Below, one piece after another: positions 1-6,257 of a stretch of 11,146 nucleotides of DNA. The notes under the pieces were generated by a model. The model had not been told where the DNA came from. It worked only from the letters and a program-made list of their open reading frames with translations, and did no database searches. The stretch is from Betaproteobacteria bacterium (GTDB taxonomy: Bacteria; Pseudomonadota; Gammaproteobacteria; Burkholderiales; Burkholderiaceae_E). A program made the translations under genes and the position numbers. Numbering within the stretch: the stretch's first letter is position 1; every line of letters starts with the position of its first letter. The DNA is taken from contig RFVZ01000067.1 in NCBI GenBank assembly GCA_009922405.1, forward strand, positions 1 to 11,146, written 5' to 3'.

Positions 1-216
1 AGACCCATAACCGGGCTCGCGTCGGGCCCTTAGCCAAAGCCGCAAGAGCAGAGCCGGCGTCGCGAATCGGACCAATAGCGTCCAGAGCAGCAGACTCAGC
101 TGCTGCAGCGGATTACGTGGGTTACGTGGATTACGCTGGTTACGGGGGTTGCGCGAGTCACGCCGATGGCGCGGCAGACCCTCGTCCCGCTTCGACGACT
201 CCGGCCTTAGTGCCAA
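1..216 (-). CDS. waaA: Kdo transferase (3-deoxy-D-manno-octulosonic acid transferase) WaaA, N-terminal fragment
   Basis: This partial gene runs off the left edge, with only about 72 codons present. WaaA adds Kdo from CMP-Kdo to lipid A precursor at the inner membrane. The recognisable part begins around codon 40: a hydrophobic segment (LSLLLWTLLVRFATPALLLRL in outline) followed by WLRARREPGYGS, which matches the membrane-anchoring N-terminus and R-x-PGY stretch typical of the family. The frame is open upstream to a TTG at 216-214 that overlaps the last codons of waaC, but no ATG or GTG exists in this frame, so the start is uncertain. From the TTG the protein would carry an unusual hydrophilic leader of about 37 residues, including five Arg-Asn-Pro-like triplets from a 9-base tandem repeat. 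It lies directly downstream of waaC on the same strand, as expected for an LPS core operon. Identity is fairly sure from the short segment and context; the start is not. Confidence 0.72.
   Translation of the reverse strand, partial: MALRPESSKRDEGLPRHRRDSRNPRNQRNPRNPRNPLQQLSLLLWTLLVRFATPALLLRLWLRARREPGYGS
109..153 (-). repeat. 9-base tandem repeat, five copies, in waaA leader
   Basis: Five consecutive 9-base units with plus-strand consensus GGRTTACGT occur here, the last two more diverged. In the waaA frame they read Arg-Asn-Pro, with one unit Arg-Asn-Gln. The unit length is a multiple of three, so gain or loss of copies would keep the frame. It lies just upstream of the conserved hydrophobic start of WaaA. 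Confidence 0.85.
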
Positions 217-1199
217 CGTCCAATCCGGTCGATCACGGAACGCACCTGATCGGGGGTAGGCGGCTTCGCCACACCCCCCACCGCTTCAGCGCGGACCAGC
301 CAGTCCGGAAAGTAAACTCGCGGATCGGTCGCCGTAAAAATACCGACCAGTGGCGCACCATAGGCCGCTGCAAGGTGGAGCAACCCAGTGTCAACCCCTG
401 CCACAAGATTGGCCCTTGACATCAACCAGGTGACTTCGGCCATCGTCATCGCCGGCGCCACTTGGGCGTAGCGCAGCCCCTCGGTCAAGGCCCTTGCGCG
501 GGCCTGCTCAGCGGGATTACCCCAAGGCAAAATCGAAAATCGCCGAGCCGCTTCAAACAACTCGAGCAACGCGCGCCAGGATCGATCTGGCCATCGCTTT
601 TCTTCCCGCGCAGTCCCATGTAGAAGAACCGCAAACGCGTGTTCCCCGAACCGGCCCGCGAATGCACATACCTCCCCGCCAGGGTCTGGTGGTGCACGAA
701 GGCCAAAGACCGGGTTGCCAACCGGATGATAACCTACGGCGGCACCTGCCAGCTTGCGCACCCGCTCCACGGGCGGCAACTTGGGGTCTACGGCATACGT
801 CTTGCCATACGCCCATGTGGCCAGAGGCTCGCGGACGCTGGCCCGATCAAAGCCTGCCCGCGGCCCGATCGCCTGGGTCGACAACAATGCGCTCTTGATA
901 AGTCCCTGCAGGTCGAGCACCAGACCGTAACGGCGGCCACGAACACTATCGCGCCAGATTTTCCATTCGGATCGGGTCGCCGCCGAAAACGGGGCGTTCC
1001 GCCAACGCCGCACGGCGACCGGCAAAGTCCGTCCGACGGCTGGATGCCACTGGATCAAGTCGGCATAGGTGTCCTCGACCACCCAATCCAGTTCCAATTC
1101 AGCGCCCTTCTGGCGAAAGTGACGAGCCAGATCCGTCGCAACCGGGAGCGCATGGACGACATCCCCCATCGAGGTGGTCTTTATGATCAGAATTCGCAT
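207..1199 (-). CDS. waaC: Lipopolysaccharide heptosyltransferase I (WaaC)
   Basis: A GT9-family glycosyltransferase of 330 residues, close to the usual length of about 320. It transfers the first L-glycero-D-manno-heptose from the ADP-sugar onto Kdo2-lipid A on the cytoplasmic face of the inner membrane. The N-terminus MRILIIKTTSMGDVVHALP is characteristic and contains the expected catalytic Asp (D13). LHGTAREEKRWP (193-204) and GVDTGLLHLAAAYGAPLVGIF (268-288 region) form the C-terminal nucleotide-sugar binding half, with D270 and H275 at the usual places. I chose the ATG at 1199 because the family starts MRILII; an in-frame TTG at 1271 and ATG at 1238 would add residues with no family support. 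GGAAG lies 10 bases upstream (1210-1214). It is divergent from rmlB, and waaA follows with a possible overlap. Confidence 0.95.
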   Translation of the reverse strand: MRILIIKTTSMGDVVHALPVATDLARHFRQKGAELELDWVVEDTYADLIQWHPAVGRTLPVAVRRWRNAPFSAATRSEWKIWRDSVRGRRYGLVLDLQGLIKSALLSTQAIGPRAGFDRASVREPLATWAYGKTYAVDPKLPPVERVRKLAGAAVGYHPVGNPVFGLRAPPDPGGEVCAFAGRFGEHAFAVLLHGTAREEKRWPDRSWRALLELFEAARRFSILPWGNPAEQARARALTEGLRYAQVAPAMTMAEVTWLMSRANLVAGVDTGLLHLAAAYGAPLVGIFTATDPRVYFPDWLVRAEAVGGVAKPPTPDQVRSVIDRIGRWH

Positions 1200-1291
1200 G
1201 ATGTGCTGACTTCCAGGCAACCGGCAAAGATCCTCCATTTTGCCGCTATCCTTGACGGTTGCGTCACGCAAGATCGCTTTTAGGCCTTCCC
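1200..1291. promoter_or_regulatory. Divergent waaC / rmlB promoter region with perfect palindrome
   Basis: This 92-base gap lies between the start codons of waaC (leftward) and rmlB (rightward), so both operons must be transcribed from here or from promoters inside the neighbouring genes. It contains a perfect 13-base inverted repeat, TTGCGT-C-ACGCAA, at 1259-1271. A -35-like TTGACG lies at 1252-1257 on the plus strand immediately before the palindrome, but the best -10 candidates around 1274-1283 (T-rich, CTTTTA) are poor. A regulator bound at the palindrome could affect either direction; that is inference from position only. Confidence 0.4.
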
Positions 1292-2359
1292 ATGCTTCTT
1301 GTCACTGGCGGCGCCGGGTTTATCGGTGCCAATTTTGTGTTGAATACGATCGCAACGTCGGGGGAGTCGATCGTCGTCCTCGATTCGCTCACCTACGCAG
1401 CCAATCCTGCCAACCTTGAAACGCTGGCAGACGATCCCCGCCTAAATCTTGTGGTGGGTGATATCGGCGATCGCTCCCTCGTACGTTCGCTGCTCGAACA
1501 ACATCAGCCTCGCGCCTTGGTTCACTTCGCTGCCGAAAGTCATGTCGACCGGTCAATCGCCGAATCCGACGCCTTTGTTCGGACCAACGTCAATGGGACT
1601 CATGCCTTACTCGAGGAGTCGCGACTGTTCTGGAACCAACTAGCACCCCAGAGCCGGGATCGTTTTCGCTTTTTGCATGTCTCAACGGATGAGGTCTTTG
1701 GGTCACTCGGCCCACAGGACCCCGCGTTCAATGAGCTCACACCTTACGCGCCGAACAGCCCTTACAGCGCCTCGAAAGCGGCCAGTGACCATCTGGTGCG
1801 CGCCTGGCATCACACCTATGGTCTACCGACCCTAATCACGAACTGCTCGAACAATTACGGACCGTTCCAGTTTCCAGAAAAACTGATTCCACTGACGATT
1901 CATCGGGCACTTGCCGGCGAATCGATCCCCGTCTACGGCGACGGTAGTAACGTCCGCGACTGGCTGCATGTTATTGATCACTGCACCGCGATCGGAACGG
2001 TCCTTGAAGGCAGCAACCCAGGGGAAACCTGGGTAATCGGTGGCAATGCCGAGCGGCGAAATCTCGATCTCGTACAGACGCTATGCGACGTTCTGGATCG
2101 TTTGCGCCCGGACCCCGAAGGCCGATCGTATCGACGCCTGATTACCTTTGTGACCGACCGCCCCGGCCATGATCAGCGCTACGCGATTGATGCGAGCCGC
2201 CTGCGCGACCAATTGGGATGGACGCCCGCCAAGACCTTCGAAAGCGGACTCGAAGAGACCATTCAGTGGTACCTGAACCACGGTGATTGGCTCGAAAACG
2301 TCACCAGCGGTCGCTATCGCGACTGGATTTCCCAGCAGTACAGTGGGCGGCAAGAATGA
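1292..2359 (+). CDS. rmlB: dTDP-glucose 4,6-dehydratase (RmlB)
   Basis: RmlB, also called RfbB, is a 355-residue extended short-chain dehydrogenase. It converts dTDP-glucose to dTDP-4-keto-6-deoxyglucose, step 2 of dTDP-rhamnose synthesis in the cytoplasm. It has the NAD-binding TGGAGFIG loop at 5-12, HFAAESHVDRSI near 78-89, the active-site STDEVFG at 131-137 (with the Asp-Glu dehydration pair D133/E134), and the catalytic YSASK (Y158, K162). NCSNNYGPFQFPEKLIP (184-200) is also typical. Full family length is present. I chose the ATG at 1292 because translation begins MLLVTGGAGFIG; an upstream TTG at 1259 would add 11 unrelated residues and cross the palindrome. The ribosome site is weak (only TAGG-like). 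It is the first gene of rmlBACD, and its stop overlaps the rmlA start as ATGA. Confidence 0.97.
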   Translation: MLLVTGGAGFIGANFVLNTIATSGESIVVLDSLTYAANPANLETLADDPRLNLVVGDIGDRSLVRSLLEQHQPRALVHFAAESHVDRSIAESDAFVRTNVNGTHALLEESRLFWNQLAPQSRDRFRFLHVSTDEVFGSLGPQDPAFNELTPYAPNSPYSASKAASDHLVRAWHHTYGLPTLITNCSNNYGPFQFPEKLIPLTIHRALAGESIPVYGDGSNVRDWLHVIDHCTAIGTVLEGSNPGETWVIGGNAERRNLDLVQTLCDVLDRLRPDPEGRSYRRLITFVTDRPGHDQRYAIDASRLRDQLGWTPAKTFESGLEETIQWYLNHGDWLENVTSGRYRDWISQQYSGRQE

Positions 2360-3234
2360 AAGGCATTCTGCTCGCCGGAGGGTCTGGCACGCGCTTGTAC
2401 CCAGTGACACAAGTCGTATCGAAACAGCTGCTGCCGGTCTTCGATAAGCCGATGATCTACTACCCGCTCACGACACTCATGTTGGCGGGTATTCGCGAGA
2501 TTTTGATCATCTCCACGCCCCAGGATCTTCCCCGTTTCAGACAACTCCTGGGCGACGGTCAGCAATGGGGCGTGACCTTTAGCTATGCAGAGCAGCCCTC
2601 GCCCGATGGTCTTGCGCAGGCTTTCATCATTGGTCGCGACTTTGTCGGCGACGATCGCGTCGCACTGGCGCTTGGTGACAATCTTTTTCACGGCCATGAT
2701 CTGTCCGCGCTCGTCCGCACGGCGGCACAACGCGAACACGGCGCGACTGTTTTTGCCTACGCTGTCGAAGATCCCGAGCGCTACGGCGTCGTCAGTTTCG
2801 ACGCCAGCGGTCACGCCATCGACATCGAAGAAAAACCTGTTAACCCCAAGTCGCGCTATGCCGTCACGGGGCTCTATTTTTATGACAATCGGGTCCTTGA
2901 AATCGCCGCGCAGGTTAAACCTTCACAACGCGGCGAGCTTGAGATCACCGACGTCAACCGGGCCTACCTTGCCATGGGTCAACTCGAGGTCGCGGTCATG
3001 GGGCGCGGCTACGCCTGGCTCGACACCGGGACTCACGAATCCTTGCTCGAGGCGAGCGCCTTCATTGAGACGATTGAACGGCGCCAGGGCCTGAAAGTCG
3101 CTTGCCCCGAAGAGGTTGCATTCAGGCTCGGCTGGATCGATGCAGACCAACTGCGCACGCTTGCCAAGCCGCTGGCCAAGACCGGCTACGGCCGGTACCT
3201 GCTTCGGGTCATCGACGAACAGATTTTTGGATAA
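2356..3234 (+). CDS. rmlA: Glucose-1-phosphate thymidylyltransferase (RmlA)
   Basis: RmlA, also called RfbA, is a 292-residue nucleotidyltransferase. It joins dTTP and glucose-1-phosphate to give dTDP-glucose, the entry step and usual feedback-control point of the rhamnose pathway. It shows the signature LLAGGSGTRLYP (5-16) with the SKQLLP lysine region (22-27), DGLAQA (84-89), the metal-site GDN (108-110), IEEKP (157-161), GLYFYD (172-177), GELEITD (193-199) and WLDTGTH (221-227). This set is specific for the short RmlA type rather than for GalU. The start ATG shares four bases with the rmlB stop (ATGA), and GGGCGG lies shortly upstream in the end of rmlB, so translational coupling is likely. 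rmlC follows after a 5-base gap. Confidence 0.97.
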   Translation: MKGILLAGGSGTRLYPVTQVVSKQLLPVFDKPMIYYPLTTLMLAGIREILIISTPQDLPRFRQLLGDGQQWGVTFSYAEQPSPDGLAQAFIIGRDFVGDDRVALALGDNLFHGHDLSALVRTAAQREHGATVFAYAVEDPERYGVVSFDASGHAIDIEEKPVNPKSRYAVTGLYFYDNRVLEIAAQVKPSQRGELEITDVNRAYLAMGQLEVAVMGRGYAWLDTGTHESLLEASAFIETIERRQGLKVACPEEVAFRLGWIDADQLRTLAKPLAKTGYGRYLLRVIDEQIFG

Positions 3235-3239
3235 ACACC

Positions 3240-3830
3240 ATGCAGGTCAAAGCCACCAGTCTCCCGGGCGTCCTGATCCTCGAACCCGCATTGTTTGCCG
3301 ATGACCGCGGTTTTTTCACCGAGCAGTTCAACGCCAGGGTATTCGCCGAAGCGACCGGTTTTCGCGGGACCTTTGTTCAGGACAATCTTTCACGCTCGCT
3401 GCGCGGGGTCGTTCGGGGCCTGCACTACCAATTGGAGCAACCGCAATCCAAACTCGTCACCTGCTCACGTGGCGAGATCTTCGATGTCGCGGTTGATTTT
3501 CGCCGGGGCTCGCCGCATTTTGGCCAATGGACCGGATTCGTACTTTCAGAAGCGAATCGTCAGCAGGCCTGGATTCCTCCCGGATTCGGTCACGGGTTCG
3601 TTGCATTGAGCGATGTTGCCGAAGTTTTTTATAAAGTCGACGCCTTTCGGCATGCGTCCGGTGAACGATCTATTTGTTGGAATGACCCTGAAATTGGTAT
3701 CGATTGGCCCCTCGCAGGTAGCGACGCCCGACTCTCGCCCAAGGACGAAGGCGCCCCCGGCCTGAGCCGGGCGGAAATCTTCGAGATCGGTTCAATTGGC
3801 GGCATCAGTATCAATCACGATGGCCCTTAA
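3240..3830 (+). CDS. rmlC: dTDP-4-dehydrorhamnose 3,5-epimerase (RmlC)
   Basis: RmlC, also called RfbC, is a 196-residue cupin-fold epimerase; most family members have about 180-185, and the extra length is at the C-terminus. It inverts C3 and C5 of dTDP-4-keto-6-deoxyglucose, step 3 of the pathway. Visible motifs are FFTEQFN (25-31), FVQDNLSRS (45-53), RGLHYQ with the catalytic His (H62), the lysine K71, GEIFDVAVDFRRGSP (78-92), WIPPGFGHGF (111-120) and the active-site Tyr in VFYKVD (Y131). It begins 5 bases after the rmlA stop and overlaps the rmlD start by 11 bases. No strong ribosome site is visible. The last 25 or so residues (from about 172) are not conserved family sequence, and their final codons are read in a second frame by rmlD. 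Confidence 0.96.
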   Translation: MQVKATSLPGVLILEPALFADDRGFFTEQFNARVFAEATGFRGTFVQDNLSRSLRGVVRGLHYQLEQPQSKLVTCSRGEIFDVAVDFRRGSPHFGQWTGFVLSEANRQQAWIPPGFGHGFVALSDVAEVFYKVDAFRHASGERSICWNDPEIGIDWPLAGSDARLSPKDEGAPGLSRAEIFEIGSIGGISINHDGP

Positions 3831-4710
3831 ATTTCTGGTCACCGGCTCAAGCGGCCAGGTTGGCCGGGCCTTGGTCGAGCGGCTTGCTGGACATGGCGAA
3901 GTCGTTGCACTGAATCGTCAACAACTCGACCTGACTAATCGGGTAGCTATCGCCGATACCGTCCGCGCGATCGCGCCCAACATCATCTTCAACCCCGCCG
4001 CCTGGACCGCTGTCGACGCCGCAGAGTCTGATCCGGCCGGGGCAACCGCAGTGAATGCCGAGGCCCCACAGTTGCTCGCTGAGACCGCGGGCGACTGCGG
4101 CGCGCTATTCGTTCACTGGTCAACCGATTTTGTTTTCAACGGCGTCGCGCCAGTCAATGAGGTCGTTACCCCCGTGTCAGGTCAACCCCGCGGCTGGCTC
4201 GAAACCGATCGACCCGACCCGCTTTCGGTCTATGGCAGCAGCAAGCTCGCTGGAGAACAGGCGGTGCTCGCCAGCGGCGCACGCGCGCTCATATTGCGCA
4301 CCGCGTGGGTCTGGTCGCGCGGCGGCAAATGCTTTCCGGAGGCCATTCTGAACCGTGCCCGGGGTGGCGGCGCGTTGCGGGTCGTTGCCGACCAACAGGG
4401 CACCCCAACACATGCCTCCAGTCTGGCCCAAGCCGCGATCGATGCCGCATTGGCGCTTTGGCGCGAGCCCGGGCGCGAGGGGCTTTACCACCTGACCGCC
4501 TCGGGTCATACGAGCTGGTACGAGTTCGCGTTGGAAGCCTGCGCGGCGGCGGGGCTCGATGTCAGCGTCCAACCCATCACAACCGCCGACTGGCCCACAC
4601 CAGCCAGACGTCCAGCCTGGTCAGTGCTCGATTGCGGTCGGTTCGAAGCAGCCTTCGGCTTGCGCCTCCCCGACTGGCGCGACGAAGTGCGCGAGGCATA
4701 TCGACGATAA
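3820..4710 (+). CDS. rmlD: dTDP-4-dehydrorhamnose reductase (RmlD)
   Basis: RmlD, also called RfbD, is a 296-residue reductase and carries out the last step, reducing dTDP-4-keto-rhamnose with NAD(P)H to dTDP-L-rhamnose. It has the nucleotide-binding TGSSGQVG (8-15), NPAAWTAVDAAE (58-69), STDFVFNG (101-108) and the catalytic YGSSK (Y138, K142), then ILRTAWVWS (158-166). The stretch between STDFVF and YG is about 12 residues longer than in the E. coli protein as I remember it. The start ATG at 3820 lies inside the end of rmlC (11-base overlap); a TTG at 3796 would add eight residues in front of the conserved MALKFLVTG and is not preferred. It is the last gene of the rml operon and ends 44 bases before the convergent manB stop. 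Confidence 0.96.
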   Translation: MALKFLVTGSSGQVGRALVERLAGHGEVVALNRQQLDLTNRVAIADTVRAIAPNIIFNPAAWTAVDAAESDPAGATAVNAEAPQLLAETAGDCGALFVHWSTDFVFNGVAPVNEVVTPVSGQPRGWLETDRPDPLSVYGSSKLAGEQAVLASGARALILRTAWVWSRGGKCFPEAILNRARGGGALRVVADQQGTPTHASSLAQAAIDAALALWREPGREGLYHLTASGHTSWYEFALEACAAAGLDVSVQPITTADWPTPARRPAWSVLDCGRFEAAFGLRLPDWRDEVREAYRR

Positions 4711-4727
4711 GGGGTTACAGGGCCGTA

Positions 4728-4747
4728 TAGGGCCGAACAGGTCCCTA
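4728..4747. terminator. Possible hairpin between convergent rmlD and manB
   Basis: TAGGGCC (4728-4734) pairs with GG-CCCTA (4740-4747, one bulged T) around a GAACA loop, in the 44-base gap between the two convergent stop codons. Position suits a two-way terminator, but there is no U-run on either side, so an intrinsic terminator is doubtful. Confidence 0.25.
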
Positions 4748-4754
4748 CAAGGCG

Positions 4755-6257
4755 CTAAAAAGGCAAGTCGATCGATGGGTCAATTGCGCGCATCGCCTGG
4801 GCAAATTGCGCCTGAATGTTCGATAACGCCTGCACGCTGTCCCCCTCGAAACGACAGACCAGAACCGGCGTCGTGTTGGACGCCCGCACGAGTCCAAAGC
4901 CATCTTCAAATTCCACCCGCAAGCCATCGATTGTGATCCGTTCGCGCTCTCCGGCAAGTGGGGCTGTCTGCAGCAGTTGGGCGACGAAGCGATGGTTTTC
5001 ACCCTCGGGGCGCTTCACCTGAAGCTCTGGCGTCGACTGATCCTGAGGAATCGCATCTAGGACCTCAGACGCATTCTTTGAGCGGGACAAGATCTCCAGC
5101 AGACGTGCACCTGCGTACAGACCGTCATCGAAGCCATACCATCGCTCTGCAAAAAACAAATGCCCACTTAACTCGCCAGCGAATGGGGCACCGGTCGACC
5201 GCAAACGGGATTTAATTAAGGAATGCCCAGTCGCATTCATAACAGGGACTCCACCGGCCCCACGCACTTCATGGGCAACATGGCGTGAGCACTTCACATC
5301 AAAAATAATCTCGGCACCGGGTCGGCGTGACAGCACATCGCGCGCCATCAAAATGAGCTGCCGATCGGGCCAGATGATGTTGCCCGTTCGAGTCACAATG
5401 CCCAGACGATCGCCGTCACCGTCAAACGCCAACCCCAGTTCAGCGTCTTGAGATTGAACCGCCTGGATCAGATCCTGAAGGTTTTCAGGGTGTGCCGGAT
5501 CCGGATGATGATTTGGAAAAGAACCATCAACCTCGCAGAACAACTCGATCACCTCGCACCCCAAGGCCCGAAATAGCGCGGGCGCAAACGCCCCCGCAAT
5601 GCCGTTGCCGGCATCAATCGCAATCCGCATCGGACGAGCAAGGCGCAATGCGTCCGGATGATCGCCAGCGACTCGATTCAGATACCTCCCAGCAATATCC
5701 TCTTGATGCAGATGCCCGCGAGCAGCCAGATCGAGCATCTGGTCATCCGAGGTTACGCCATCACGGATTGCCGCAAGTAGGCCCTGAATGGCTTGACCGT
5801 GCAGCGTTTCACCGGCGACCACCATCTTGAGTCCATTGTATTCAGGCGGGTTATGACTGCCCGTGACCATGACGGCAGAGCCCGTCCCCAGCTCAAAGCC
5901 GGCGAAGTACGTCATCGGGGTCGTTACACAACCCAAATCAATCACGTCGACCCCGACATCGCGCAATCCGTCACCGAGCGCTTTTGCCAGCCTTGGCCCG
6001 GAAAGGCGACCATCACGACCCAATGAAATGGCCGGTCGGCCCGCCGGACTAAGGCCTGCGCCAGCACCACGCGCTTGATGAGCGCCGCGCAAAATCGCGA
6101 GGCCCAGAGCGCGGCCGATATGCAATACGGCGCCTTCCGTCAATGTCCGATCGACGATGCCACGGATGTCGTAGGCCTTGAAAATCGAACCGTCAAGGTG
6201 CTCTAACTCGAAAGGCGCGTTACCCGATGGGTCGCTACCGGTCTGGGCTTGGTTCAT
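4755..6257 (-). CDS. manB: Phosphomannomutase / phosphoglucomutase (ManB, AlgC-like)
   Basis: A 500-residue alpha-D-phosphohexomutase. It interconverts mannose-6-phosphate and mannose-1-phosphate, and in AlgC-type members also glucose-6- and glucose-1-phosphate. All four active-site loops are visible: the phosphoserine loop TGSHNP (132-137, Ser134), the metal loop DGDGDR (279-284), the sugar-specificity loop GELSGH (361-366) and the phosphate-binding RASNTTP (458-464). The N-terminal FKAYDIRG (26-33) is also standard. The usual AlgC length is about 460; extra residues lie in the N-terminal tail (1-20) and an Ala/Gly-rich insert near 60-75. The ATG at 6257 shares ATGA with the manC stop, and GGAG sits 7 bases upstream, so coupling to manC is likely. 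An AlgC-like dual activity would feed both ManC and RmlA; that part is inference. It could equally be named algC. Confidence 0.94.
   Translation of the reverse strand: MNQAQTGSDPSGNAPFELEHLDGSIFKAYDIRGIVDRTLTEGAVLHIGRALGLAILRGAHQARGAGAGLSPAGRPAISLGRDGRLSGPRLAKALGDGLRDVGVDVIDLGCVTTPMTYFAGFELGTGSAVMVTGSHNPPEYNGLKMVVAGETLHGQAIQGLLAAIRDGVTSDDQMLDLAARGHLHQEDIAGRYLNRVAGDHPDALRLARPMRIAIDAGNGIAGAFAPALFRALGCEVIELFCEVDGSFPNHHPDPAHPENLQDLIQAVQSQDAELGLAFDGDGDRLGIVTRTGNIIWPDRQLILMARDVLSRRPGAEIIFDVKCSRHVAHEVRGAGGVPVMNATGHSLIKSRLRSTGAPFAGELSGHLFFAERWYGFDDGLYAGARLLEILSRSKNASEVLDAIPQDQSTPELQVKRPEGENHRFVAQLLQTAPLAGERERITIDGLRVEFEDGFGLVRASNTTPVLVCRFEGDSVQALSNIQAQFAQAMRAIDPSIDLPF

Noticed and set aside
109..153. 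Possible CRISPR-like repeats
   Set aside because: Units are 9 bases, directly adjacent with no spacers; this is a simple tandem repeat.
117..419. Plus-strand open frame of 100 codons opposite waaC and waaA
   Set aside because: It is antisense to a well-supported waaC; its sequence is low in structure and rich in Arg/His/Pro, as expected of a GC-rich shadow frame.
639..1283. Plus-strand open frame of 214 codons across waaC and the divergent region
   Set aside because: It is fully antisense to waaC, with no recognisable motif; the WaaC frame carries all family motifs.
3796..3819. Upstream TTG start for rmlD
   Set aside because: It would add eight residues not seen before the conserved MALKFLVTG start, deeper into rmlC.
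4728..4747. Strong intrinsic terminator between rmlD and manB
   Set aside because: The hairpin has a bulge and no U-run on either strand, so it is kept only as a low-confidence candidate.
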